From the NCBI RefSeq assembly GCF_046524175.1, contig NZ_JBEFZF010000005.1:186001-250000 (forward strand): 64,000 nt of DNA, read 5' to 3'. The translations under genes were made by a program, and so were the position numbers. This stretch comes from Spongiivirga sp046524175. GTDB taxonomy: Bacteria; Bacteroidota; Bacteroidia; Flavobacteriales; Flavobacteriaceae. A model generated the notes under the pieces. The model saw only the letters and a program-made list of their open reading frames with translations. It was not told where the DNA came from and ran no database searches. Below, one piece after another: positions 35,201 to 45,098 of this stretch. Positions within the stretch are counted from its first letter, which is position 1. Every line of letters begins with the position of its first letter.

Positions 35201-38200
35201 ATGGATAATCAACTTTCTCGCAGACTATTCTTTCAACAATTGATGCTTGCAGGTGCAGGTGCCTATATGCTTCCTTTGCTACAAGCTTGTGAATCAGAAT
35301 CAAAACTGAAGATACCCAAAGGAACAGGATTAGAACCTTTCAAGACTTGGGAAGAAATGCTGTATGCCCTGTCTTACAGCCCGGATAACTTTCTCGCTAA
35401 ACGAGATAGACTTATTCAAGAAAAAGACCCAAAGGCAATGTTCAAATTTGTTCGTGATGAACTCATTTTGCTACCTTCAGACGACCAATATTTTAGATAT
35501 ATAAGTAACGGATTTCAATACGGAACCGCCGGTGCACTCAGAACTGGTATGGCAACACCACGTGAAAAAGCGAATATCCTTCGAGATATGTTAGTAGCAG
35601 CCGGATTTGAAGCTCGATTGATCTATGAGCACATCGAACTTTCTGAAGCAGCAGTGAAGAACATTCTTTTTCGAAGCACCCAAGCAGATTTTCAACCACC
35701 CGTTAGCAACAATCAATACAAGAAGTGGAAAAAAGCACTTGGAATTCCAGAAAATCAAGGAAGTGTAACCGAAACTCCCGATGTAGTTGAACAAGCAAAA
35801 CAATTGGCTACCTCTTTACTCCAAAAGGCGAGTCCAAAACAGCGTAAAGAAGAGTATCCTAATAAGTTTCGTTTCAGTAATCGATCTGTCCCCGCAGTAG
35901 CATATAAGCAAGATGGGCAGGATGTGTATTTACATCTATTCGACCCCAATGTCGAATATGGGCAAATGCATCCAACAAACGTCAAGAGCCAGGTATATGA
36001 ACTCTCGGAAGCTAAAGAATCCGACATGGATGTAAAAATCACATTAAAGGCCACAAATGCGTTTAATATGAGAGCGGAAGAAGAACTTCTTTCAGCTACC
36101 TACAAGACATCAGAATTAGTGGGCAATCAATTAAAAGTGAATTTTCTGAATAATCTCACTTTTGAAGAAATGGCTACCCAGACTATTAGCAGTATCAGCA
36201 CATTCACTCCTAGTTTTGCCTTACAAGATATGGGTAAGGATCGTGCATATCTTGAAGAACATTCGTATCTGGGCGAACCGATAACGCTGTCGGGCGAAAA
36301 AGTGTTTAAACAAGCCACCATGTTTGCTGAACTTAATTCACAATACAGCAAGCCAGGTTTAGTGAGCGATGTAACTCAAATAAATGTCACCGCAAAGCCA
36401 AAGGTTTTTCCACAAGTAGAGCTGGAATTAAGACCGGTAAACGCCAATGGAGATATCGTGGAAGGTCTTACCGCAAGCAACTTTAAAATTCAAGATAACG
36501 GGCAGGTCGTTCGAGGCATTCTACGACGAAATATAATTGCTCCTAAAATCTTAATCGTTTATGATGCTTCAATGAGTATGCCTTCTTCATATCGCGGAGC
36601 CGGAATGGATGAATTTGTAAAAAAATCTAAAGCAACAATAAGCAAGCAATTCCCGCATGCAAAGATAGATACCTGGAAGGTGGCCTCCAATGTGTATACT
36701 TCGGCATTACGAGCAGCACAAACCGATAATGATCTGGTGCTGTATGCGACCGATGCGCATAATAGTGATTCATATGACCCAAAGTTTAAATCGTTTTATG
36801 ACGCAGGACCCCCTATTATTTTCCTGAATGTTTATGAAACCGACAATTTTTACGAGGCTTTACGCAAAAACCTAGATTTTAAGGAGATACCAGCTAGCAA
36901 TACTGAGGCTACCATTACTGAAGTAACCAAAATATTAGGAGAAATGAAATTGGCACCCTATGTATTTCAGTACAATGCTCTTGAAAAAGAGGGGCAACAT
37001 CAAGTGACTATTTCATTAAGCAACACCTCACATAAAGCTAACACTAACTATACATTTCCTGAAGTTTTTGATACTGCTGTTGGCAATCGGTTAGTCGGCT
37101 TGTATTTATATATAAAGGTAGGGAATCAGTATGAGCAGCGAAAGGTAATTGCAGGCTACGACCGCATTATTCAACATCATCAAAAACCAACAGTAACAAT
37201 GGCAAATGCAGTTCACGAAGCGATGATGGGAAGCATGACTTTAGCTTTTGAACACGCCGGGGCGACCGATTCTATTCGATTTTCTGAATACTTGCAATCA
37301 CTACTCAGCACACGGTCCTGGATGGAACCATATCTTAAAAATGATGCTAAAGCCGCTTTGGAAGCAATCAAAAAAGGCGGGTTTGACTACCCATCGGTCT
37401 TTTTAAGCATGATGCAACCTATTGTTCAGTCTGTAAACACGGAAAGTGCCACCTATGTAAAAGGATTGCGAATCGGGGTCTTAACGATGACACCGGCGCT
37501 TTTTAGCAAGCAAAGTTCTATTTCCTTTGATTATCTGCGTAGCTCACAATATCGCACCCTAACCAAGAGTGGGCAAAACTGGTTTTTAGCTAATGCTCAA
37601 AAAACAGCCCAACTGGCATTGTTGGAAGCTTCAGTTTTTCCTGAAAGCACTTATACTCAATTAAATGGCATAGAGTTGGCGTTTAGCGAAAACCTTCCAA
37701 AAGGTGTTTACAATGCTGATATGTTGGGGGAACACTACCGATATTTTTATGAATATCTTTTCAGAGGTGGAAAGCTTAACTTTTTTGATGCTTCGGCAGA
37801 AAAGTTAGCTTTTTGGAGCATTGATCATTACAACGGCGAACTCTACGGAATACTGCCTGATCTCACTGGCGGAGGAGGCCAGAGTGTTGCTCAGCAACTG
37901 CAACGTATCGACAATGTTGTTAAAGAATACCAACGACTTTTAGGCGCAATGAATTTGGGTATAATGGCTGCTGGTGGTGGTATGGCTTTAGGAATCGTGT
38001 CAGCTTACAGTTTGACATTGGTTAAATTGTATGCCTTTGCATCAGAAGCTATTGTAATTATGGATGCATCCGGCATGGATGATAAAATTAGAAAGGCCAT
38101 AGCCGAGCTTGCTTGTAATGTTTATAAAGAAATTTTGTATACCGGTTTAGGCCCTATTGGGGCCGGAATGGCAGGTGTCGAAAATTTAATTACAATGATG

Positions 38201-38236
38201 GGCGGCAGTTATTCTTTTGTTGAATGCCCTTCATAA
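35201..38236 (+). CDS. Large lipoprotein with transglutaminase-like and VWA domains
   Basis: A 1011-residue exported protein. The ATG at 35201 is chosen because it opens a lipoprotein-type signal (RRLFFQQLMLAGAGAYMLPLLQAC). Residues about 70-170 (GTAGALRTGMATPREKANILRDMLVAAGFEARLIYEH) resemble the transglutaminase-like core of bacterial proteins, but the usual catalytic Cys is not evident. Residues about 405-600 hold a beta domain and a von Willebrand A domain with MIDAS DASMSM (Asp455). The C-terminal part contains a glycine/alanine-rich hydrophobic segment (LGIMAAGGGMALGIVSAYSL). No known full-length family is recognised. It stands alone between the FMO and the HupE gene. Confidence 0.65.
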   Translation: MDNQLSRRLFFQQLMLAGAGAYMLPLLQACESESKLKIPKGTGLEPFKTWEEMLYALSYSPDNFLAKRDRLIQEKDPKAMFKFVRDELILLPSDDQYFRYISNGFQYGTAGALRTGMATPREKANILRDMLVAAGFEARLIYEHIELSEAAVKNILFRSTQADFQPPVSNNQYKKWKKALGIPENQGSVTETPDVVEQAKQLATSLLQKASPKQRKEEYPNKFRFSNRSVPAVAYKQDGQDVYLHLFDPNVEYGQMHPTNVKSQVYELSEAKESDMDVKITLKATNAFNMRAEEELLSATYKTSELVGNQLKVNFLNNLTFEEMATQTISSISTFTPSFALQDMGKDRAYLEEHSYLGEPITLSGEKVFKQATMFAELNSQYSKPGLVSDVTQINVTAKPKVFPQVELELRPVNANGDIVEGLTASNFKIQDNGQVVRGILRRNIIAPKILIVYDASMSMPSSYRGAGMDEFVKKSKATISKQFPHAKIDTWKVASNVYTSALRAAQTDNDLVLYATDAHNSDSYDPKFKSFYDAGPPIIFLNVYETDNFYEALRKNLDFKEIPASNTEATITEVTKILGEMKLAPYVFQYNALEKEGQHQVTISLSNTSHKANTNYTFPEVFDTAVGNRLVGLYLYIKVGNQYEQRKVIAGYDRIIQHHQKPTVTMANAVHEAMMGSMTLAFEHAGATDSIRFSEYLQSLLSTRSWMEPYLKNDAKAALEAIKKGGFDYPSVFLSMMQPIVQSVNTESATYVKGLRIGVLTMTPALFSKQSSISFDYLRSSQYRTLTKSGQNWFLANAQKTAQLALLEASVFPESTYTQLNGIELAFSENLPKGVYNADMLGEHYRYFYEYLFRGGKLNFFDASAEKLAFWSIDHYNGELYGILPDLTGGGGQSVAQQLQRIDNVVKEYQRLLGAMNLGIMAAGGGMALGIVSAYSLTLVKLYAFASEAIVIMDASGMDDKIRKAIAELACNVYKEILYTGLGPIGAGMAGVENLITMMGGSYSFVECPS

Positions 38237-38295
38237 TTAAGAATCAAAAATGCTGATCTAAATAATTGTGCATACAGTAATTGTAAGTACTAAAA

Positions 38296-39000
38296 TTAAA
38301 CAGCACCACCCGTTATCTTCGAGATCATAATCCAAAAATACGGATATAACTGATAGACAAACAAACCGATACCGGCAAGTACCAAATACCAATTAACCGC
38401 TTTATAGAAAGCAGTAAACTGTGTGTGTTTTCGAACGCGCAAGATGATAAAAACAATGGGGATAAGCGCGATAACCTGCCCGACCTCCACACCTAGGTTA
38501 AAACAAAGAATTTTAGCCAATATATCCTCTTTCCCGATATCGAAAGATTGCAGTTTAGTGGAAAGGCCAAAGCCATGTATCAAACCAAAAAGCCCCACCA
38601 TTAGCAGTAAATTAGGCGCCTGTATTTTTAATTTTTTAAAGCCCCCTAAATTTTCAAATCCTTTATATAGCACGCTTAATGCAATTACTGCATCAACAAG
38701 GTGGTCATTGGCTGTAATTCCAGCATAGGTCGCACCTATTAAGGTAATGCAATGCCCTATTGTAAATACAGTAATAAACTTTAAAATATCTTTAAAACTG
38801 TTAAGGTAAAATACAACACCTACCAGAAAAAGTAAATGATCATAGCCAGTTAGCATATGGGTTGCCCCAACCTGAATATAGGCCCATAACCCACCATTTC
38901 GTAATAGCTCTTGATCAGCACTACTTACGTCATGCGCTAACGCTAAAAACGGAACTAACAATACTACAGCTGACCCTGTTAACCGAATATATCTTGACAT
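38296..39000 (-). CDS. HupE/UreJ-family membrane protein
   Basis: A 234-residue membrane protein with a signal-like first helix ending ALAHD and about six further helices. It has the family signatures GATHMLTGYDHLLFL (His and Asp within the first helix pair) and GHCITL and GLIHGFGLS (conserved His), expected to coordinate nickel or cobalt during permeation. It shares one base with the stop of the upstream DUF4198-like gene (TAATG at 39000), so the two are translationally coupled and probably act together in metal uptake. Confidence 0.82.
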   Translation of the reverse strand: MSRYIRLTGSAVVLLVPFLALAHDVSSADQELLRNGGLWAYIQVGATHMLTGYDHLLFLVGVVFYLNSFKDILKFITVFTIGHCITLIGATYAGITANDHLVDAVIALSVLYKGFENLGGFKKLKIQAPNLLLMVGLFGLIHGFGLSTKLQSFDIGKEDILAKILCFNLGVEVGQVIALIPIVFIILRVRKHTQFTAFYKAVNWYLVLAGIGLFVYQLYPYFWIMISKITGGAV

Positions 39001-40085
39001 TACGAATTCTTTTTTCTAAAGAAAAAAAACAATAGGGTAATCATCAGAACGCTCCCTAGCATAAACATCCATGGAGAGAAACCTTCTTCGCTGTCATGCG
39101 CATCATCATTGTGCATATGCGTATCTTCACCATGTTTATGACTTACTTCAAAAGTTAAGGTAGCCCAATTAGACTGGTGTGTCAACTCATCATCATCCGT
39201 TACTTCTTTCATATAAATAGTACGCAGATAATAGATCCCATCTTCAGGAAGATTTACAAAAACTTTCCCATCCTCATCGGTACGCAACTGTTGACCACTA
39301 GTATGCGTATGACCACCATCTTCAGGCGAATCATGAGAATGCGTTTGTTCGCCGTGACTATGCTCCTGGCTATGTGAATGTCCTTGGAAACTTTTAATAT
39401 AATCAGCATATAGCAAGTGGTTGACTAGTGGCATCCCATTTCGTAAGAGTTTTACTGCTAGTTTTTCGCCACTATACTTTTCATAAGGATTTGACAGTGG
39501 CACAAACTCAATCGGATATCCTAACTTCGTGCTCCAATCGGTTGTTTTTACATCACCTACTTGATAAATAGCTTTTACACTTTTTTGATAGCTTTCAACT
39601 GCATCTTGATCTAATAAACCCTCTTTTGTACGTTGCTCTAGCATATCTAAAACACCATCATGTTTGAGATAATCATTGAATTTTTCAGCAGTTAATTCAA
39701 TATTTCTAGCTCTTGTAGAAACACCGACGATATAAGTCCCCGCTTCACCTGTTTTAAAAGTTGCTTTTGTTATGGTACTGTCCTGATCTTTCCATTGCAT
39801 CTTATCAATGACATTTCGTTTACCTCGAGCTACAACAGAAGCATCTATTATCCGATCACGGGTAATAATATTTTCGCTTTTTTCAAAAGTACCGTTGTAT
39901 AAATTAAAGGTATTTTCTTGATTAGGCTGCAGGAAATAGGTTTCCATTTTTATATACAGATCATGACTGCTTAAACCAATAATAGCAAGCAGTAAATAAG
40001 ATGTTCTTAGCACAAAATGGAACCCTTGCTTTGGGTTTTTTCTATTTGTTAGTCGCTTTCTCATCATCTTCTTTATAAACTTCAT
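39000..40085 (-). CDS. DUF4198/NikM-like His-rich protein
   Basis: A 361-residue exported protein. After a signal segment (VLRTSYLLLAIIGLSS) the mature protein would start near HDLYIKMETYFLQP, the conserved N-terminal His of DUF4198 (NikM/CbiN-like metal proteins). The body is beta-rich with a histidine cluster (HSHSQEHSHGEQTHSH, then GGHTHTSG) and a second one (HKHGEDTHMHNDDAHD), followed by one C-terminal transmembrane helix (WMFMLGSVLMITLLFFFF) and RKKNS. The His clusters strongly suggest metal binding. Paired with HupE, so nickel, cobalt or a similar metal is the likely substrate. Confidence 0.75.
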   Translation of the reverse strand: MKFIKKMMRKRLTNRKNPKQGFHFVLRTSYLLLAIIGLSSHDLYIKMETYFLQPNQENTFNLYNGTFEKSENIITRDRIIDASVVARGKRNVIDKMQWKDQDSTITKATFKTGEAGTYIVGVSTRARNIELTAEKFNDYLKHDGVLDMLEQRTKEGLLDQDAVESYQKSVKAIYQVGDVKTTDWSTKLGYPIEFVPLSNPYEKYSGEKLAVKLLRNGMPLVNHLLYADYIKSFQGHSHSQEHSHGEQTHSHDSPEDGGHTHTSGQQLRTDEDGKVFVNLPEDGIYYLRTIYMKEVTDDDELTHQSNWATLTFEVSHKHGEDTHMHNDDAHDSEEGFSPWMFMLGSVLMITLLFFFFRKKNS

Positions 40086-40413
40086 ATTCTTAAAACCAAT
40101 TTCACTTATGTTATATTCCTACAAACTTATTTAGTAGCATTGAGTTTCCATAGCAAAATCGGTCTATTTATTCATGTAGAAACTCATATTAAAGAACTAT
40201 ACGGAGATTACTGCTATAGGGTTTTAATTTTTATTGATTTTTATCTAATTCCTTAGACTTAAAAACTGCTTTTATCTACTTTGTTCGGTAGAAATGAGCT
40301 TTTACTAACTCTTGAATGTTCCTCATATCTGGTAAAGATTTAGTCGAACACTTGTGAAAACTATAATGTATTTGACGCCAGCATTGTTAAACACTCACTA
40401 TAAAATCAGTCTA
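40086..40413. other. Intergenic region, no supported gene
   Basis: A 328-bp gap between the DUF4198-like gene and the penicillin acylase gene. No coding frame, stem or repeat is convincing on either strand. The minus strand reads TAAGTTTG at 40122-40129, a possible -7 box for the DUF4198-HupE pair, with a TTG 24 nt further upstream (too far for a good promoter). Confidence 0.4.
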
Positions 40414-42786
40414 CTATTCCATCTTAAAAACCAACTTATTTTTCGACTGCTGAATTCGTTTTTTGTTCATCTCCATCCGCACGAAATCACCATCAACATA
40501 TTTTTTAGCTTGGTCTTTATAATAATCACTTAACAGATTACCTGATTGTCCTGTGGGTGAAATACTCATGCTATTTTCCACATCAGAAAAGTCGATGACT
40601 CGTCGGGTTGACGGCCCACTATTTACCTTATAAAATCCCGTACTATCCAGCTTAAAAGCCAGGTTATTGATTACCTCTTTTCCTCCGTTTACTTCAAAAG
40701 GGCCAACATTAAAATAGTTGCGTAGCGCTTCAACTTGCCCCATGGGATGCGGGTGTTCTAGCGTGTGAACTTTATTCCAGGTCCAAGCTTGAATGTCTCT
40801 ACCCAACTGTTGATTTAAAAAAGCAACACTATTTTTGATTGACTTCGTAACGATCGCTTTCTTATCCTCTACCGTATTTTTCGTTTCTACATTATCCCAC
40901 CAAACAGAACTGTCGCGCATCATTTGCTGCCTAACCACCTTTTTTTGTTGCGATGTATTTAGGAAAGTGAAAAAGGTTTCGCCCATTTCATCCCGATATG
41001 TATTCTGTAAAAATTCATACAAAAATCGACTATAAATAGTAGGTGCAACTTGATCAATTGCATAGGTGCCATCCCATTTTTGCAGCATATCAACCGCTTC
41101 CTTTTCCTGTTTGGTAAGATCGCTAGAATCTATTGCATTAAAAACCTCACGCATTAATGTCGGTGTTGTCGAACTTGTCACATCATTAATCATCGACATC
41201 ACATCATTTTTTGTAAAGTCGCTTTTCCCTTCCAGCAGTTGCTCAATACGTTTTGCGCGATCATCGGGTTGGTAATAGCCAGGGTAAAAAATGCCATTGA
41301 TGCTGTCTGGTTGATTGTTCGCAGAATATACATAATGCCAGGACGGATTTATAGCTTTCGGGTTTTTATCAAAATTTAAATATGAAATGGTGTCACTATC
41401 CTTAGCTGACAGTATAAGCTTGGAATTTACCCCATCTTTATACCTTCTGATTTTAGCCGATGCATACCAGGCAATATTACCATCAGCGTCACCGTACATC
41501 ACATTTAATCCTGGCGCATGAATGGTTTCGGGTGCCTTTTGAAAAGTTTGTAGTGAATTAGCATGTGACATTGTATAAGCCACATGCAACATTTTATTTT
41601 CAAATTTTGTGTATATCCAATCCATTGAAACAGATCGTTCGTTTTTAACCTGATCAAAGACATCATTCACAATTGGACCGTGATCACTTACTCGTAAATC
41701 ATATGCTACCGGTTCTTGACCCTTCACATTAATCCTTTTCTTTTGTATTTCATAGGGCTTAACACCTTCCGGAGTTTGATACTTTTGGGGATCAGATGAA
41801 AGTTCATCTTCGTAATAAAAATCAAGATCGTCAACAGGAAACATCGTAAGTCCGTATGCATATTGTCGGTTATGACCTAGCAACGGAAAAGGCGTAAGTG
41901 CCAAATGATACCCATACATTTCATAATCTGGAGTCACCATATGAGCTTGATACCAGATCGCGGGTTGGGAAAACCCTATATGCGGGTCATTGGCGAAAAT
42001 TACCTTACCATTTTTTGTTTTTTCAGGACCGATTACCCAACTATTACTACCAATAAATGATGGGATTGGCAATTTCTCAAAAACTGCTGCAACTTCCTTT
42101 GCTACTACAGAAAAATCGGCTGACTTTACCTCACTTCTAATAACTGTACTAGTACTGTCAATGTCGATACCCAATTCCTTTAAATAAGTGCTACCCAGTT
42201 TTTCTTTCACTTCTGTTAAAACAGGATCAGTCTTATGAGCATGAGCAAAACTAAATGACATGTAACCGATGACATTATACACATCTTTTAAGGTGTATTT
42301 TTCTTTTTCTAAACCAACTAGATAAAACTCCAAAGGTTTGGGGCCATTTTCGATATATTGGTTAATTCCGTCTAAATAAGCTGTGGTTAGTTGATAGACT
42401 TCCCCATCTTTGTCTAAATTTTTGATAGTCGTTGCCGCGGCTTCTTCAATACCTAAGCTCGAGAAAAACATATCATTTTTAATCATTTGTTCACCAAAAA
42501 CTTCAGACAAACGACCAGCCGCTATGCGTCTTATTAACTCCATTTGCCAAAGGCGATCTTGAGCATGCACATAACCTAAAGCTCTTTGCGCGTCAAGCTC
42601 ATTTTCAGCATAAATATGAGGAATGCCATAATCGTCATAATAAACCTCAACAGTATTTTTAAGATTGTTTAGGGAAAGAGTTCCGTTATAATCTGGTTTT
42701 AAGCTATTGGTAAATAGCCAAAGACCTATTCCTATAGCAACAATCAAAATTAACAGAACACGAAGTGCTTTCTTCAGAAATTTCAT
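40414..42786 (-). CDS. Penicillin acylase family protein
   Basis: An Ntn-hydrolase precursor of 790 residues. An N-terminal hydrophobic segment (VLLILIVAIGIGLWLFT) acts as a signal or anchor. The alpha-chain part contains VEVYYDDYGIPHIYAEN; the beta chain begins at a Ser in GSNSWVIGPEKT, the nucleophile exposed by autocatalytic processing, followed by NDPHIGFSQPAIWY. The C terminus has HPMGQVEALRNYFNVGPFEVNGG, normal for the family. Periplasmic hydrolysis of acylated amines or acyl-homoserine lactones is the usual activity; the true substrate is unknown. It stands alone between two minus-strand genes. Confidence 0.9.
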   Translation of the reverse strand: MKFLKKALRVLLILIVAIGIGLWLFTNSLKPDYNGTLSLNNLKNTVEVYYDDYGIPHIYAENELDAQRALGYVHAQDRLWQMELIRRIAAGRLSEVFGEQMIKNDMFFSSLGIEEAAATTIKNLDKDGEVYQLTTAYLDGINQYIENGPKPLEFYLVGLEKEKYTLKDVYNVIGYMSFSFAHAHKTDPVLTEVKEKLGSTYLKELGIDIDSTSTVIRSEVKSADFSVVAKEVAAVFEKLPIPSFIGSNSWVIGPEKTKNGKVIFANDPHIGFSQPAIWYQAHMVTPDYEMYGYHLALTPFPLLGHNRQYAYGLTMFPVDDLDFYYEDELSSDPQKYQTPEGVKPYEIQKKRINVKGQEPVAYDLRVSDHGPIVNDVFDQVKNERSVSMDWIYTKFENKMLHVAYTMSHANSLQTFQKAPETIHAPGLNVMYGDADGNIAWYASAKIRRYKDGVNSKLILSAKDSDTISYLNFDKNPKAINPSWHYVYSANNQPDSINGIFYPGYYQPDDRAKRIEQLLEGKSDFTKNDVMSMINDVTSSTTPTLMREVFNAIDSSDLTKQEKEAVDMLQKWDGTYAIDQVAPTIYSRFLYEFLQNTYRDEMGETFFTFLNTSQQKKVVRQQMMRDSSVWWDNVETKNTVEDKKAIVTKSIKNSVAFLNQQLGRDIQAWTWNKVHTLEHPHPMGQVEALRNYFNVGPFEVNGGKEVINNLAFKLDSTGFYKVNSGPSTRRVIDFSDVENSMSISPTGQSGNLLSDYYKDQAKKYVDGDFVRMEMNKKRIQQSKNKLVFKME

Positions 42787-42845
42787 TTAGTTGGCAAGAT
42801 TAAAATTGTAACTAAAAATAGGGAATAAAATGAATGTAAGAACCA

Positions 42846-43778
42846 CTACTTAATCCTGTAATCCGCTAGAACATTTTTAATTCCTTCTTCATAAGAAGTA
42901 ACTTGAAAGTCGGGGAAATGTTTTTTGAACTTTGACGAATCAAAAATGTTATCAATAGCATACCTCGGCAGGAGTTCAACGGTTTCTTTGACATTTTGGT
43001 TGAAAAAAGAAACCAATTTGAGCACAAAAGAACTCAGTATATCATACTTGATTTGTCTACCCAATTTTTCTGAAATCAGATCAATAATCTCTTTATAAGT
43101 AAGGCGATTATCATCACACGGTAAGTGCCAAGTTTCACCATAGGCATCAGAAGTGTTACCAATCAGTGCCATTGCTTTACTGGCATCCGGAGTATAGATT
43201 AAGGTTCTCAGAACATTGTCCTTAAGAAATACTTTGGCCCTTTTCCCTACCTTTATTTTTTCAAAAATTAAGGTATTGGTTATCCCTTTTGTTTTTCCTG
43301 GTCCATAAAACTCCGGTGCTCTACAGATGCTTGCAACAATCTCCTTCTTTTGAATAGCACTTAATAATAACTCGGCGGCCAGTTTTTTCCCATGTCCTTT
43401 TTTACCGGTTGATGTTAGAGGAGTTGATTCTTTTTGAATTTTTGCGTTTTGCGGGTACGCGTAGGTGTTATCAAAATACACCAGCTTACAGTTTGATTCT
43501 TTACAGGCTTCGATAACATTTTTCATGATAACTTTCCAATCTCGCAACCAAACATCTGATCGATAAGGTAAGCCAACTGTTAAGTATGCAATTTCTGCAT
43601 TTTTCACCGCCTGTTTGACATCATCAATTTGTAGTAAGTCTCCTTTAAAAACCTGGTCGTCTACATGAACTTTTTTAGGATTACGACCAACCAATTTGAT
43701 ATCAGAAGTATAAGTAGCCCGTAATTCTTTTGCCAGTTCTTCTCCAATAATCCCATTTGCTCCTAAAATTACCTGCAT
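42846..43778 (-). CDS. NAD-dependent epimerase/dehydratase family protein
   Basis: A 310-residue extended-SDR protein. The Rossmann glycine motif is GANGIIGEELAKEL (residues 5-18). The catalytic YxxxK position is not cleanly conserved (around YFDNTYAY and EFYGPG), so enzyme activity is uncertain; NmrA-like or atypical SDRs also look like this. It follows aspartate kinase on the same strand with a 69-nt gap. Family call is confident, function is not. Confidence 0.8.
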   Translation of the reverse strand: MQVILGANGIIGEELAKELRATYTSDIKLVGRNPKKVHVDDQVFKGDLLQIDDVKQAVKNAEIAYLTVGLPYRSDVWLRDWKVIMKNVIEACKESNCKLVYFDNTYAYPQNAKIQKESTPLTSTGKKGHGKKLAAELLLSAIQKKEIVASICRAPEFYGPGKTKGITNTLIFEKIKVGKRAKVFLKDNVLRTLIYTPDASKAMALIGNTSDAYGETWHLPCDDNRLTYKEIIDLISEKLGRQIKYDILSSFVLKLVSFFNQNVKETVELLPRYAIDNIFDSSKFKKHFPDFQVTSYEEGIKNVLADYRIK

Positions 43779-43847
43779 CGTGTTCTATGTTGAATCCTTT
43801 CAAATATCAAACAATTCCGCCAAACCAATTCGAGAAACAAATTAAAA

Positions 43848-45098
43848 TTACTTAACAACCATCTGAACGGTTTCTGTGCTTACCTGCTTTAGCAAAATCT
43901 CCTTGTCTTGTTCAATACCGTTAATGGCTTTTTCATTAAAGTGGCGAATAGTGTATAAGGACACATTCTCATAGCAATCTACTTTAAATTTTGCTTTCAA
44001 AATGCTAAGTAATTCTGCAAGTGTATCATACTTGTTGGTGATGCACACGGAGAAACTAATTGCAGAATTTTGTATCATACTCACTTTCATTTTATGATCG
44101 GCCAATAGTTTAAAAACTTCGCTAATATTTTCTTCGACCATAAATGAGAAATCCAAGGTAGAAAGTGATAACAGCACCTGATTTTTCTTAACAATAAAGC
44201 AGGGTATTTCAGGCTCAATACGGTGTCCTTTGGTCACGGCAGTCCCATTTCCTGACGGACTAACAAAAGACTTTACATACAGCGGAATTTCCTTACGCTG
44301 CAATGGCTGCAGTGTTTTAGGATGAATGACAGAAGCGCCATAAAATGCCAACTCAATCGCCTCTTCATAACTTATTTGATTTAAAAGCTCAGTCTCTTTA
44401 AAATGTCTAGGATCAGCATTTAACACACCGGGTACATCTTTCCATATGGTGACACTTTCGGCATTTAAGCAGTATGCAAATATAGCGGCTGTATAGTCAG
44501 ACCCTTCTCGCCCTAAGGTTGTGGTAAAATTGTTTTGGTCAGAACCTAAAAAACCTTGAGTAATGTATAATTGGTTTTTTTGAATTTGTTGATTGATCTT
44601 GGTTTGAGTTTGTTGCCAATCAACCCCAGCATCCCGGTAGTTAGTATCCGTCTTTATAACATCCCGAACATCAATCCAGGTGTTTTTTACGCCACAACTA
44701 TTTAAGTATTCACTAACTATCGTTGTCGAAATTAACTCACCATAGCAGACCACTTGATCATATACAAAACTATAATTAGGCGATTTGTTCCAACTTAAAA
44801 AACCTTGAAGTTCTTCAAATAGTAATTTTACTTTATCAGAAGCGGTGGCATTCTCATTAGGAAATAACGTTGTTAAAATTTGACCGTGAAAATCAATCAA
44901 TTCTTGAATAGCTGCTTTTAGTTCATTCTTATTTTCAAAATAACAATGAATTACCTTTTCGAGGGCATTGGTGGTTTTACCCATCGCCGATATAATGATT
45001 AAGGTATCATTAAAACCAACCTCTTTTAAAACACTAACTACATTTTGTACCCCTGCCGCATCTTTAACCGATGCACCACCAAACTTGAATATTTTCAT
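43848..45098 (-). CDS. lysC: Monofunctional aspartate kinase
   Basis: Phosphorylates aspartate in the lysine/threonine/methionine pathway. The 416-residue protein has KFGGASV (residues 4-10), the KDVPGVLNADPR segment and the GREGSDYTAAIFAYCL segment, then C-terminal ACT-like regulatory repeats (about 300-400). No homoserine dehydrogenase domain is present, so it is monofunctional. Its start lies 1 nt after the stop of the GNAT gene, so these are one operon. The gene symbol is a functional assignment only. Confidence 0.85.
   Translation of the reverse strand: MKIFKFGGASVKDAAGVQNVVSVLKEVGFNDTLIIISAMGKTTNALEKVIHCYFENKNELKAAIQELIDFHGQILTTLFPNENATASDKVKLLFEELQGFLSWNKSPNYSFVYDQVVCYGELISTTIVSEYLNSCGVKNTWIDVRDVIKTDTNYRDAGVDWQQTQTKINQQIQKNQLYITQGFLGSDQNNFTTTLGREGSDYTAAIFAYCLNAESVTIWKDVPGVLNADPRHFKETELLNQISYEEAIELAFYGASVIHPKTLQPLQRKEIPLYVKSFVSPSGNGTAVTKGHRIEPEIPCFIVKKNQVLLSLSTLDFSFMVEENISEVFKLLADHKMKVSMIQNSAISFSVCITNKYDTLAELLSILKAKFKVDCYENVSLYTIRHFNEKAINGIEQDKEILLKQVSTETVQMVVK

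Noticed and set aside
40122..40129. Promoter of the DUF4198-HupE pair
   Set aside because: The -7 box TAAGTTTG is good, but the -33 TTG is 24 nt away, outside the usual range. Noted in the gap entry only.
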